Source of the DNA: an uncultured Prevotella sp.
GTDB lineage: Bacteria > Bacteroidota > Bacteroidia > Bacteroidales > Bacteroidaceae
DNA: 14,568 bases
Assembly: GCA_900552675.1 (NCBI GenBank)
Contig: USAI01000058.1
Location: 1-14,568, forward strand
Direction of reading: 5' to 3'
The translations under genes and the position numbers were made by a program. Below the pieces are notes generated by a model. That model was not told the origin of the DNA and searched no databases. It worked only from the letters and a program-made list of their open reading frames with translations. Shown piece after piece: positions 6,405-14,482 of the stretch (positions within the stretch are counted from its first letter, which is position 1; every line of letters begins with the position of its first letter).

Positions 6405-9400
6405 ATGAAATTAGATAGATTTATCAAACGCCCAGTGCTTTCCACCGTGATCTCTATCTTGGTGGTAATCTTGGGTGTGCTCGGACTGGTGTCGCTGCCT
6501 ATTGAGCAGTACCCGAACATTGCGCCGCCTACAATCATGGTGCGTGCCTCGTACACGGGTGCCAACTCTGAGACCGTGCTGAACTCGGTGCTTGCTCCGC
6601 TTGAGGAACAAATCAACGGTGTTGAGGGTATGACCTACATGACCTCTTCAGCCACTAACGATGGTTCGGCTTCAATCACCGTATATTTCCAGCAGGGTAT
6701 GAACGCCGACATGTGTCAGGTAAACGTTCAGAACCGTGTGTCGCAGGCTTCGGCCTTGCTGCCCGCCGAGGTTACCAAGGCTGGTGTGCAGGTAATGAAG
6801 CGTCAGTCGTCTACCGTTATCCTCTTTGGTCTTACTGCCGATGATGATCGTTATGACGACGAATTCCTTGCCAACTATGCCAACATTAACGTGGTGCCAG
6901 CCATCAAGCGTATTAGTGGTGTGGGCGAGTGCCAGTGCTTCTCGCAGAAAGACTATACCATGCGCCTGTGGATTGACCCCGTGAAGATGAAAAACTATGG
7001 CATGATTCCTTCTGACCTTACGGGTGTGCTGGCTCAACAAAATATTGAGGCCGCTCCTGGTTCGGTAGGTGAGAATAGCGACAATGCTTATCAGTACACC
7101 TTCCGTTATAAAGGTCGTTTGAAGACTCCTGAGGAGTTTGGCAACATGATTATCAAGTCGACTCAAGATGGTCAAACCATTCGTGTGAAGGATGTGGCTC
7201 GCGTTGAGATGGGCGCCTTGTCTTACACCGTTGCATCAGAGCTGAACGGCAAGTCGTCAGTAACCATGATGGTGACACAGACCGCTGGTTCTAATGCTAC
7301 TGAGATTGCCAATAATGTAAAGAAGCTGCTTGAAGAGCAGGGCAAAACCTTGCCTCCCGGACTTCATTTTGATGTGATGCAGGATGTTACCGAGTTCCTC
7401 TTCGCTTCTATTGAAGACCTTGTCAAGACCCTTCTCGAGGCTTTCGTCCTCGTGTTTATTGTGGTGTATATCTTCTTGCAGGACACCCGTTCAACGCTTA
7501 TCCCGCTGATTGCCGTGCCTGTATCGTTGATTGGTACCTTCTTCTTCCTCTATGTGTTTGGCTTCTCGCTGAACCTTCTGACCTTGGCCGCCCTTGTGCT
7601 TGCCATTGCCATTGTGGTCGACGATGCCATTGTGGTGGTTGAGGCCGTACACGCCAAGCTCGACCTTGGTTATAAGTCGGCCCGACAGGCATCTATCGAC
7701 GCCATGAACGAGATATCGGGAGCCATCATCTCAATCACCCTTGTGATGGCGGCTGTGTTTATCCCAGTATCGTTTATGGGTGGAACCTCTGGTACCTTCT
7801 ATCGCGAGTTTGGTATCACCATGGCTATCTCAATTATTATTTCGGCATTGAACGCCTTGACCCTCTCGCCTGCTCTTTGTGCTATCTTGCTGAAGCCGAA
7901 GAATGAAGACGGCACCGCACGCAAGATGTCGATGGTTGACCGTTTCCATGCTGCCTTCAACGCTACCTATGGTAAGGTGCAAGACCGCTATCGCAATGGC
8001 GTGCGTCGTATTGTTGAGCGCCCCATTATCGCCATTATCTCGGTTGTAGTAGGCATCGCTGCGATGGGCATACTCATGGCTACCACTAAGACAGGCCTTG
8101 TGCCTGACGAGGATACAGGTACCGTGTTCTGTACCGTGTCAACCCCTCCGGGCACTTCAATGAAGAAAACACAGGAAGTGATGGATCAGGTAGACCGTAT
8201 GTTGGCTACCAACCCCGCTATCGAAAGCCGTATGCGTATTACGGGTTACAACTTTATTGCTGGTCAGGGTTCAAACCAGGGTACCTTTATTGTCAAGCTG
8301 AAGAGCTTTGAAGAGCGCCAGAAGATGGAGGGCCCGTTGAAGTATATCGGTGTTCACAACCTTGGTTCAAGTATGGTGCTGGGTATGATTTACAAGCAGA
8401 CAGCCGCTATTAAGGGCGCCCAGATATTGGCTTTCCAGCCGCCTATGGTGCAAGGCTTCTCGGCTACCAACGGTCTTACCTTCTCAATGCAGGACCGCAC
8501 GGGTGGCGATGTAAACAAGTTCTACGACGTAACACAGAAGTTTATTGCCGAGCTGAACAAGCGCCCCGAAATCAGCAACGCCATGACCTCATACAATACC
8601 AAGTATCCGCAATACAAGATTGATGTTGATGTGGCCAAGTGTAAGCAGAGTGGTATCGACCCCTCAACTGTGCTTAGCACCATGCAGGGCTACTATGGTG
8701 GTATGTATGCCTCTAACTTCAATGCCTACGGTAAACTGTATCGTGTATATATTCAGGCCGACCCCAAAGATCGTTCTGATTTGAAGAGCCTCGACAATAT
8801 ATATGTACGTACCCAGTCGGGTGCGATGGCTCCTATCAACGAGTATGTACAGCTGAGCCGCGTATACGGCCCGCAGGAGATTGACCGCTTCAACCTGTTT
8901 ACCTCTATCAACGTGAATGCGTCGGCTGCCGATGGTTATTCTACTGGCGACGCCTTGAACGCTATGTCCGAGGTGGCTAAGGAATCGTTGCCCTCAGGTT
9001 ATACCTACGAGTTCTCAGGCTTGACCCGTAACGAGCAAGAGTCGAGCAACTCAACAGGCATCATCTTTGTGCTCTGTCTTACCTTCGTTTACCTCATCCT
9101 TGCCGCACAGTATGAGAGCTACTTGCTGCCTCTGTCAGTAATTCTCTCTATCCCGTTCGGTTTGGCTGGTGCCTTCATCTTTACCAAGCTGTTTGGCAAT
9201 AACAACGACATCTATATGCAGATTGCGTTGATTATGTTGATGGGTCTGTTGGCCAAGAACGCCATCCTTATTGTGCAGTTCGCCCTTGAGCGTCGCCTGA
9301 CGGGTATGGCTATCTCATGGTCGGCCGTGCTGGGTGCTGCAGCCCGTTTGCGTCCTATCTTGATGACTTCACTGGCCATGATTATCGGTCTGTTGCCTAT

Positions 9401-9656
9401 GCTGATGCCTTGGGGCGTAGGTTACCACGGCAACATGACACTGGGTGCTGCTGCCATTGGCGGTATGTTGATAGGTATGCTCTGCCAGATTATGATTGTG
9501 CCCGCCTTGTTCTACATCTTCCAGATGCTGCAAGAGAAGATCAAGCCCATCGAGTTTGAGGATGACAATGCAAGTGTTGACACCGAGATACGTCAGTACA
9601 CAAACCCCTATGTGGCTGGTGCCTTGCAGGAGCAGATTGATAAGACTTCAAAATAA
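6405..9656 (+). CDS. acrB: RND efflux pump inner-membrane transporter, AcrB/HAE1 type
   Basis: This proton-driven antiporter is expected to work as a trimer, taking hydrophobic or amphiphilic compounds from the periplasm and outer leaflet. The 1083-residue product has the standard plan of two halves, each with a first membrane helix, a large periplasmic porter/docking loop and five or six more helices. The first helix is at about residues 10-31 after FIKRP. The conserved TM4 motif AIAIVVDDAIVVVE carries Asp406-Asp407, matching the proton-relay pair Asp407/Asp408 of E. coli AcrB. GLLAKNAILIVQFALE in TM10 carries Lys951, matching Lys940. YPNIAPPTIMV and ASYTGANSETV near the N-terminus are HAE1 hallmarks. 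It is slightly longer than E. coli AcrB (1049), mainly through its C-terminal tail. The outer-membrane gene starts 9 nt after its stop. Confidence 0.96.
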   Translation: MKLDRFIKRPVLSTVISILVVILGVLGLVSLPIEQYPNIAPPTIMVRASYTGANSETVLNSVLAPLEEQINGVEGMTYMTSSATNDGSASITVYFQQGMNADMCQVNVQNRVSQASALLPAEVTKAGVQVMKRQSSTVILFGLTADDDRYDDEFLANYANINVVPAIKRISGVGECQCFSQKDYTMRLWIDPVKMKNYGMIPSDLTGVLAQQNIEAAPGSVGENSDNAYQYTFRYKGRLKTPEEFGNMIIKSTQDGQTIRVKDVARVEMGALSYTVASELNGKSSVTMMVTQTAGSNATEIANNVKKLLEEQGKTLPPGLHFDVMQDVTEFLFASIEDLVKTLLEAFVLVFIVVYIFLQDTRSTLIPLIAVPVSLIGTFFFLYVFGFSLNLLTLAALVLAIAIVVDDAIVVVEAVHAKLDLGYKSARQASIDAMNEISGAIISITLVMAAVFIPVSFMGGTSGTFYREFGITMAISIIISALNALTLSPALCAILLKPKNEDGTARKMSMVDRFHAAFNATYGKVQDRYRNGVRRIVERPIIAIISVVVGIAAMGILMATTKTGLVPDEDTGTVFCTVSTPPGTSMKKTQEVMDQVDRMLATNPAIESRMRITGYNFIAGQGSNQGTFIVKLKSFEERQKMEGPLKYIGVHNLGSSMVLGMIYKQTAAIKGAQILAFQPPMVQGFSATNGLTFSMQDRTGGDVNKFYDVTQKFIAELNKRPEISNAMTSYNTKYPQYKIDVDVAKCKQSGIDPSTVLSTMQGYYGGMYASNFNAYGKLYRVYIQADPKDRSDLKSLDNIYVRTQSGAMAPINEYVQLSRVYGPQEIDRFNLFTSINVNASAADGYSTGDALNAMSEVAKESLPSGYTYEFSGLTRNEQESSNSTGIIFVLCLTFVYLILAAQYESYLLPLSVILSIPFGLAGAFIFTKLFGNNNDIYMQIALIMLMGLLAKNAILIVQFALERRLTGMAISWSAVLGAAARLRPILMTSLAMIIGLLPMLMPWGVGYHGNMTLGAAAIGGMLIGMLCQIMIVPALFYIFQMLQEKIKPIEFEDDNASVDTEIRQYTNPYVAGALQEQIDKTSK

Positions 9657-9665
9657 CGAAACAAA

Positions 9666-11054
9666 ATGAAACTAAATAAAGCAATACTTTTCGCCTCTGC
9701 CACCTTGCTGTTAGGCAGTTGCGGAATATATAACAAATACGAGCGCCCTGAAGTGAACACGAAGGGACTGGTGCGCGACGTACAGTCGACCACCGACACC
9801 CTGGCCGTGACCGACACCGCCAGCTTTGGCAATCTGCCTTGGCGCAGTGTGTTCACCGACCCCCAGCTTCAGTCGCTCATCGAGCAAGGCTTGGCTCACA
9901 ACACCAACATGCTTAACGCAGCCCTCAATGTAAAGATGGTGGAAGAGCAGCTGAAGGTGGCCAAGCTGGCTTTCGTGCCCTCGTTCACCTTCTCGCCCCA
10001 GGGCGTTATCACGTCGTGGGATGGCAATAAGGCTACTAAAACCTATTCGTTGCCTGTACAGGCCAGCTGGAGCATCGACCTCTTTGGCAATCTTCTCAAC
10101 GTCAAGCGCAGTGCACAGATGAACCTGTTGGCCACAAAAGACTATCAGCTGGTGGTGAAGACAGGCCTGATATCGAACATTGCCAATATGTATTACACCC
10201 TTATGATGCTGGATAAGCAGCTCGAGCTGGTTGATGATATGACCACTCTGACCAAGGATACTTGGGAGCTGATGAAGCTTCAGAAGGAACTCGGACGTGC
10301 TAAGGAAACCAGCGTGCAGAGCGCCGAGTCGAACTACTACTCAGTGCAGGCACAGGCTGCCGACCTGAAACGTCAGATACGTGAGGTAGAAAATTCGCTC
10401 TCGCTGCTGTTGGGTCAGCCCGCACAAACCATTGCTCGTGGCAAGATTGAGAACCAGTCGTTGCCCACCGAGTTTAGCACAGGCATTGGTGTACAGCTGC
10501 TCAGCAACCGTCCCGACGTGCATTATGCCGAGATGAGCCTGGCACAGTGCTTCTATAACACCAATCAGGCCCGCTCACGTTTCTATCCCAGCATCACCAT
10601 CAGTGGTTCGGGTGCCTATACCAATAATAGTGGTGGCGGTATCGTAAACCCTGGCAAGATGTTGTGGAACGCCGTTGGATCGCTCACACAGCCCATCTTT
10701 GCTCATGGTCAGCTTATCGCTGGCCTGAAGGTGGCCAAGGCTCAGCAAGAGCAGGCTTACAACACTTGGCAGAATGCCGTGCTGTCGGCTGGTAGTGAGG
10801 TGAGCAACGCCTTGGTGCTCTACAACTCGTCTGACGAGAAGAGCAAGCTCGAAGCCAAGCAGGTAGAGAGCCTTACCAAGAACGTTGAGTATGCTAAGAT
10901 GCTGTTCTCACAGGGTCAAGGCACAACCTATCTTGAGGTTATCACCGCCCAGCAGAGCTTGCTGAACGCTCAGCTTTCGAAGGTGGCCGACGACTTTAAC
11001 AAAATGCAGGCTGTGGTAAACCTTTACTATGCTCTGGGTGGAGGAAGAAACTAA
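9666..11054 (+). CDS. Outer-membrane efflux lipoprotein, OprM/NodT (TolC-like) family
   Basis: This is the exit duct of the pump. The 462-residue product begins with a lipoprotein signal and lipobox LGSC (Cys19), so it is an OprM/NodT-type channel rather than unlipidated TolC. Two homologous OEP units (about 55-250 and 270-455) should supply the beta-barrel strands and long periplasmic helices of a trimer. Family motifs include PWRSVFTDPQLQSLIEQGL, SWSIDLFGNLLNVKRSA and, in the second unit, SNRPDVHYAEMSLAQC followed by ARSRFYPSITISGSGAYTN. C-terminal SQGQGTTYLEVITAQQSLLNAQ is also typical. The 9-nt gap after the pump gene indicates translation from the same mRNA, completing a tripartite operon. 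A spaced inverted repeat follows the stop codon. Confidence 0.94.
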   Translation: MKLNKAILFASATLLLGSCGIYNKYERPEVNTKGLVRDVQSTTDTLAVTDTASFGNLPWRSVFTDPQLQSLIEQGLAHNTNMLNAALNVKMVEEQLKVAKLAFVPSFTFSPQGVITSWDGNKATKTYSLPVQASWSIDLFGNLLNVKRSAQMNLLATKDYQLVVKTGLISNIANMYYTLMMLDKQLELVDDMTTLTKDTWELMKLQKELGRAKETSVQSAESNYYSVQAQAADLKRQIREVENSLSLLLGQPAQTIARGKIENQSLPTEFSTGIGVQLLSNRPDVHYAEMSLAQCFYNTNQARSRFYPSITISGSGAYTNNSGGGIVNPGKMLWNAVGSLTQPIFAHGQLIAGLKVAKAQQEQAYNTWQNAVLSAGSEVSNALVLYNSSDEKSKLEAKQVESLTKNVEYAKMLFSQGQGTTYLEVITAQQSLLNAQLSKVADDFNKMQAVVNLYYALGGGRN

Positions 11055-11061
11055 ATGAAAT

Positions 11062-11153
11062 GAAGAGTGAAAAACGAAGAGTGAAAAATTCATTTGCTTC
11101 GTGCTCTCGTAAGAAAAAAGTGTAAGCTTTAGCCTCTTCGTTTTCCGCTCTCT
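11062..11153. repeat. Spaced inverted repeat between the efflux operon and the lpxA-like gene
   Basis: AAAACGAAGAG (11071-11081) is the exact reverse complement of CTCTTCGTTTT (11134-11144). Extended outward to 20 bp arms (11062-11081 and 11134-11153), 16 of 20 positions pair. The left arm also contains a direct repeat, GAAGAGTGAAAAA at 11062 and 11076. The 52-nt spacer holds no gene. It could act as an mRNA 3'-end stabiliser, an attenuator, or a copy of a dispersed intergenic repeat of the kind seen in this phylum. There is no tight T-tract, so a classical terminator is unlikely. Confidence 0.65.
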
Positions 11154-11179
11154 TTCCATAACTTTTAAAACATAAAATT

Positions 11180-11953
11180 ATGATAAGTGATAAAGCATAT
11201 ATAGCTCCTGGCGCAAAGCTTGGAAAGAACGTCACCGTTTATCCTTTCGCCTATATTGAAGACGATGTCGTGATAGGTGACGACTGCATTATCTATCCTG
11301 GCGTAAGCATTATGAAGGGCACACGCATGGGCCGCGGAAACAAGGTTTTTCAGAACACCGTGCTGGGTGCCGAGCCTCAGGACTTCAACTATAAGGGCGA
11401 CGATACCGCTCTTGTGATTGGCGATGAGAACATCTTCCGCGAGAATGTGGTTATCAACCGTGCCACCTTTAAAGATGGCGAGACCCGCATAGGTAATCGC
11501 AACTTCTTTATGGAGGGCGTACACATCTCGCACGACACCAAGGTAGACGACTATGTTACCTTTGGTTACGGTACCAAGGTGGCAGGCGACTGCGAGATAT
11601 ACAGTGCTGCCATCTTCTCATCAGGCGTTATCGTCAATTCAAACGTACGCATTGGCGGCGCCTCAATGGTGACGGGTGGTGTGCGCATTTCGCGCGATGT
11701 GCCTCCGTTTATCGTGGCTACTGACAACCCCGTGCGCTATGCTGGCGTAAACGAAACACTGTTAAAGTCGTCAGGCACACCCGATAAGGTTATTAACCAT
11801 ATTGCCAATGCCTATCGCTTGGTGTTCCATGGCCAAACCAGCGTGTTTGATGCCATCAACCAGGTTAAGGAACAGGTGCCTGCTGGCAAAGAGATAAACA
11901 GCATCATCAAGTTCCTTGAAGCAACCCAACTGGGTATTATTAGCAAGATTTAA
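11180..11953 (+). CDS. lpxA: LpxA-family acyl-ACP:UDP-GlcNAc O-acyltransferase (possible divergent paralogue)
   Basis: LpxA catalyses the first step of lipid A synthesis, moving a hydroxyacyl chain from ACP to UDP-GlcNAc in the cytosol. The 257-residue product has hexapeptide repeats of a left-handed beta-helix from residue 2 to about 175 and the family's C-terminal helical domain with HIANAYRLVF. PQDFNYKG holds Asp68 (E. coli Asp74). GVHISHD holds His115 and His118, matching E. coli His122 and the catalytic His125. Other E. coli active-site positions differ by motif alignment: Lys76 is Asn70, His99 is Asn93, His144 is Asp137, His160 is Asn153 and Arg204 is Ser197. Some of these changes may be normal for Bacteroidota, but together they make a paralogue with altered specificity possible. 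No lpxC/fabZ neighbour is present. The gene lies 125 nt after the efflux operon and ends before a strong terminator. Confidence 0.8.
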   Translation: MISDKAYIAPGAKLGKNVTVYPFAYIEDDVVIGDDCIIYPGVSIMKGTRMGRGNKVFQNTVLGAEPQDFNYKGDDTALVIGDENIFRENVVINRATFKDGETRIGNRNFFMEGVHISHDTKVDDYVTFGYGTKVAGDCEIYSAAIFSSGVIVNSNVRIGGASMVTGGVRISRDVPPFIVATDNPVRYAGVNETLLKSSGTPDKVINHIANAYRLVFHGQTSVFDAINQVKEQVPAGKEINSIIKFLEATQLGIISKI

Positions 11954-11995
11954 TCTTCATACCTTTTCTATATATTAGTGTTGTTCTAATATTTG

Positions 11996-12033
11996 AGCAC
12001 GGCCGACTGTTTGAAGTTAGCCGTGCTTTTTTT
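11996..12033 (+). terminator. Intrinsic terminator after the lpxA-like gene
   Basis: AGCACGGC (11996-12003) pairs perfectly with GCCGTGCT (12020-12027). A mismatch and three further inner pairs (GAC with GTT, one G-U) follow, with an 8-nt loop. A run of seven T (12027-12033) comes directly after the stem. Confidence 0.9.
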
Positions 12034-12044
12034 CGTACCTTTCT

Positions 12045-12075
12045 TTTGCCGTTTATCAGAATAACTGTAACTTTG
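12045..12075 (+). promoter_or_regulatory. Bacteroidota-type promoter for aroB-mtnN-luxS
   Basis: TTTG (12045-12048) and TAACTTTG (12068-12075) are separated by 19 nt. The -7 sequence and spacing are the same as in the promoter at 2741-2771. It lies directly after the lpxA-like terminator and about 32 nt before the aroB start, implying a short leader. Confidence 0.75.
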
Positions 12076-12107
12076 TACGCGATTAAGTATGTTAGGTTAG
12101 AAGAATT

Positions 12108-13157
12108 ATGGAGCAGAGAATTATTATTTCAAAACATTTAGAGGAAGAACTGGCAGTAGCCATTTCTGAGTGCGAGCACGACCGTGTGTTTGTCTTGGTC
12201 GACAGCACCACAAAAGCCCAGTGCTGGCCCGTGGTAAGCGGTTTTTTTAGTCTGCGCAACGCACATGTTATTGAGATAGCGCCCACCGATATGCACAAAG
12301 ACATCAATCAGGTGATAGCCGTGTGGCAAGCTTTGGCCGACCATGGTGCTACGCGCCACTCGTGCCTGATCAATCTGGGCGGTGGCATGGTAACCGACCT
12401 TGGTGGCTTTGCTGCCTCTACCTTCAAGCGTGGCATCGACTTTATCAACATTCCCACCACATTGCTGGCCATGGTCGACGCCTCGGTAGGTGGAAAAACA
12501 GGCATCAACTTTAATGGTCTGAAGAACGAGGTAGGCGTGTTTAACGACAGCCGTTACGTTATTCTTAACACCCAGTTTCTGTCAACCCTCGACCACGAAA
12601 ACCTGTGCTCGGGTTATGGCGAAATGTTGAAACATGCCCTTATCAGCAACCACGATATGTGGGCACAGCACCTATGTTTCGACCTCGACCACCCCAACCT
12701 GCATGTTTTGCAAGAAATGGTGGGGCAGTCGGTAAAGGTGAAAGAGCAGATTGTTAGTGCCGACCCCTTTGAAAAAGGCATACGAAAGGCCCTTAACCTG
12801 GGCCATACCATTGGTCATGCCCTCGAGTCGTGGGCCATGCAAAAAGGGCAGCCTGTGCTGCATGGCTATGCTGTGGCCTATGGCTTGGTGTGCGAGTTGT
12901 ACCTCAGTGCCGCTAAGGTGGGCTTCCCCACCGACGTGTTACGCCAAACGGTGCAATACATCAACGCCCATTATCCTAAGTTGCCCATCACGTGCGACGA
13001 CTACGAAACACTGTTCGCCCTCATGAAGCACGACAAGAAGAACACGGCCCACCATATCAACTTCACCCTCTTGGGCAACATTGGCGACATACGTATCAAC
13101 CAAACGGCCACGAAGGAAGAGATATTCGAGACGCTCGACTTCTTGCGCGAAGGATAA
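12108..13157 (+). CDS. aroB: 3-dehydroquinate synthase
   Basis: AroB converts DAHP to 3-dehydroquinate, the second step of the shikimate route to aromatic amino acids, using NAD and a divalent metal in the cytoplasm. The 349-residue product has the NAD-binding motif NLGGGMVTDLGGF starting at residue 89, then FKRGIDFINIPTTLLAMVDA and SVGGKTGIN. The metal ligands are visible: Glu172 in SGYGEMLKHALI, His233 in GHTIGHALE and His252 in VLHGYAVAYG, matching E. coli Glu184, His247 and His264. The size is normal for the family, and the complete motif set makes the 2-deoxy-scyllo-inosose-synthase branch unlikely. It is the first gene after its promoter, and mtnN follows after 33 nt with no terminator between them, so cotranscription is likely. 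Confidence 0.95.
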   Translation: MEQRIIISKHLEEELAVAISECEHDRVFVLVDSTTKAQCWPVVSGFFSLRNAHVIEIAPTDMHKDINQVIAVWQALADHGATRHSCLINLGGGMVTDLGGFAASTFKRGIDFINIPTTLLAMVDASVGGKTGINFNGLKNEVGVFNDSRYVILNTQFLSTLDHENLCSGYGEMLKHALISNHDMWAQHLCFDLDHPNLHVLQEMVGQSVKVKEQIVSADPFEKGIRKALNLGHTIGHALESWAMQKGQPVLHGYAVAYGLVCELYLSAAKVGFPTDVLRQTVQYINAHYPKLPITCDDYETLFALMKHDKKNTAHHINFTLLGNIGDIRINQTATKEEIFETLDFLREG

Positions 13158-13190
13158 TAACAAGAAATAACTATATACACATATACATAC

Positions 13191-13877
13191 ATGATGACAA
13201 TTGGTGTTATTATTGCGATGGATAAAGAGCTGGCCCAGCTGCTCACCCTGCTGACCGAACCCAAGGATGAGATTAAGCATGGAAAAGTTTTTTACATTGG
13301 AACAATAGGAGATAAAAAGGTAGTGATACAGAAGTGTGGCATTGGCAAGGTAAATTCGGCCATTGGCACCGTAGAGATGATTGACAATTATCACCCCGAC
13401 CTCATTATATCGTCGGGCTGTGCTGGTGGTGCCGACCCCTCGCTCGAGGTGGGCAATGTGGTGGTAAGCACCGAGTGTTGCTACCACGACGCCTATTGTG
13501 GTACCGAGCAAGCCTATGGCCAGATAATGGGTATGCCTGAGCGCTTTGTCTCGCCCACAGACCTGGTAGAGAAAGCCATGCACCTCGACTGCGATGTAAA
13601 GGTGGTGAAGGGCTTAGTGGTGAGCGGCGAGTGGTTTGTCGACTCACGTGCTAAGATGCGCGACATCGTATCACACTTCCCCGAAGCCATGGCCGTAGAT
13701 ATGGAAAGCTGCTCTATTGCTCAAACCTGTCATATCTATGAGGTGCCGTTTGTGTCGTTCCGCATTGTGAGCGATGTGCCCTTGCGCGACAACAAAGCAC
13801 AGATGTATTTCGACTTCTGGGCTCGCATGGCCGACGGCTCGTTCCAGGTAACAAAGCATTTTCTTGAGGCGATCTAA
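13191..13877 (+). CDS. mtnN: 5'-methylthioadenosine/S-adenosylhomocysteine nucleosidase
   Basis: MtnN (Pfs) hydrolyses S-adenosylhomocysteine and methylthioadenosine, releasing adenine. This recycles inhibitory by-products and supplies S-ribosylhomocysteine to LuxS. The 228-residue product shows the family motifs GVIIAMDKEL (Glu13), GIGKVNSAIG, SSGCAGGADPSLEVGNVVVS, VDMESCSIA (Glu172) and RIVSDV (Asp195). These match the E. coli catalytic residues Glu12, Glu174 and Asp197. The Cys in SGCAGG, where Ser is usual, is a mild variation. Two adjacent ATG codons (13191 and 13194) could serve as starts; the first is listed. It sits between aroB and luxS on the same strand, and its pairing with luxS places both enzymes of the SAH-to-homocysteine detour together. 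Confidence 0.95.
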   Translation: MMTIGVIIAMDKELAQLLTLLTEPKDEIKHGKVFYIGTIGDKKVVIQKCGIGKVNSAIGTVEMIDNYHPDLIISSGCAGGADPSLEVGNVVVSTECCYHDAYCGTEQAYGQIMGMPERFVSPTDLVEKAMHLDCDVKVVKGLVVSGEWFVDSRAKMRDIVSHFPEAMAVDMESCSIAQTCHIYEVPFVSFRIVSDVPLRDNKAQMYFDFWARMADGSFQVTKHFLEAI

Positions 13878-13919
13878 CGCTTCTTTTGAAGACAGAGAAC
13901 GCTTCTTTTCAGAAAGATA
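13876..13919 (+). repeat. Two 22-bp direct repeats between mtnN and luxS
   Basis: AACGCTTCTTTT occurs at 13876-13887 and again at 13898-13909, exactly 22 bp apart, with unrelated 10-bp remainders. The first copy begins in the mtnN stop codon. The period is the same as in the intergenic repeats at 4362-4579, but the sequence is different. No terminator or consensus promoter is seen in the 125-nt gap. Confidence 0.6.
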
Positions 13920-14002
13920 CATGTTTTTTAAGATGGCTGTTTCTCTTACTTCAATAATAATCAATAAACAAGAATATCAATCAATAAACGAAACAATATA
14001 TT

Positions 14003-14482
14003 ATGGATAAGATACCCAGTTTTACCATTGATCACAACCGCCTGTTGCGCGGCATATACGTAAGCCGTAAAGATAACGTAGGAGGCGAGGTAGTAACCAC
14101 CTTCGACATTCGCATGAAAGAGCCTAACCGCGAGCCCGCCTTGCATCCCGGAGCTTTGCACACCATTGAGCACCTGGCGGCCACCTATCTGCGCAACGAC
14201 CCCGAGTGGAAAGACAGCATCGTATATTGGGGCCCCATGGGTTGCCTTACGGGCAACTATCTGCTGATGAAGGGCGACCTGAAGTCGGAAGATATCGTTG
14301 AACTGATGAAGCGAACCTTCAACTTCGTAGCCAACTTTGAAGGCGAAATTCCTGGCGCTGCACCCAAAGATTGTGGCAACTGGCTGCTGCACGACCTGCC
14401 TATGGCACGTTGGGAGGCTCGCAAATATGTTGATGAAGTGCTGGAAAACGTTCAGCCCGCTAACCTAAATTATCCAGGATAA
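14003..14482 (+). CDS. luxS: S-ribosylhomocysteine lyase (AI-2 synthesis)
   Basis: LuxS cleaves S-ribosylhomocysteine to homocysteine and DPD, which cyclises to the AI-2 family of signals. It acts in the cytoplasm as a metal-dependent homodimer. The 159-residue product is full length for the family. The metal-binding HTIEH motif is at 53-57, with Glu56 as the expected catalytic base. Cys81 in GPMGCLTG corresponds to the catalytic Cys84 of B. subtilis LuxS, and Cys124 in PKDCGNW is the third metal ligand. It lies 125 nt after mtnN, whose product is its substrate. The gap has no terminator, so it may share the aroB promoter, though a separate start cannot be excluded. The last 86 nt of the window (14483-14568) hold no gene I can support. 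AI-2 signalling versus simple methyl-cycle recycling cannot be told from this sequence. Confidence 0.96.
   Translation: MDKIPSFTIDHNRLLRGIYVSRKDNVGGEVVTTFDIRMKEPNREPALHPGALHTIEHLAATYLRNDPEWKDSIVYWGPMGCLTGNYLLMKGDLKSEDIVELMKRTFNFVANFEGEIPGAAPKDCGNWLLHDLPMARWEARKYVDEVLENVQPANLNYPG

Noticed and set aside
12939..13583. 214-codon open frame on the - strand across aroB and mtnN
   Set aside because: Both genes beneath it are certain from catalytic motifs; the reverse frame has no recognisable domain and is an antisense shadow.
13194..13877. Alternative start of mtnN at the second ATG
   Set aside because: The sequence cannot decide between the two adjacent ATG codons; the first was kept because the difference is one residue and neither has a ribosome-binding signal.
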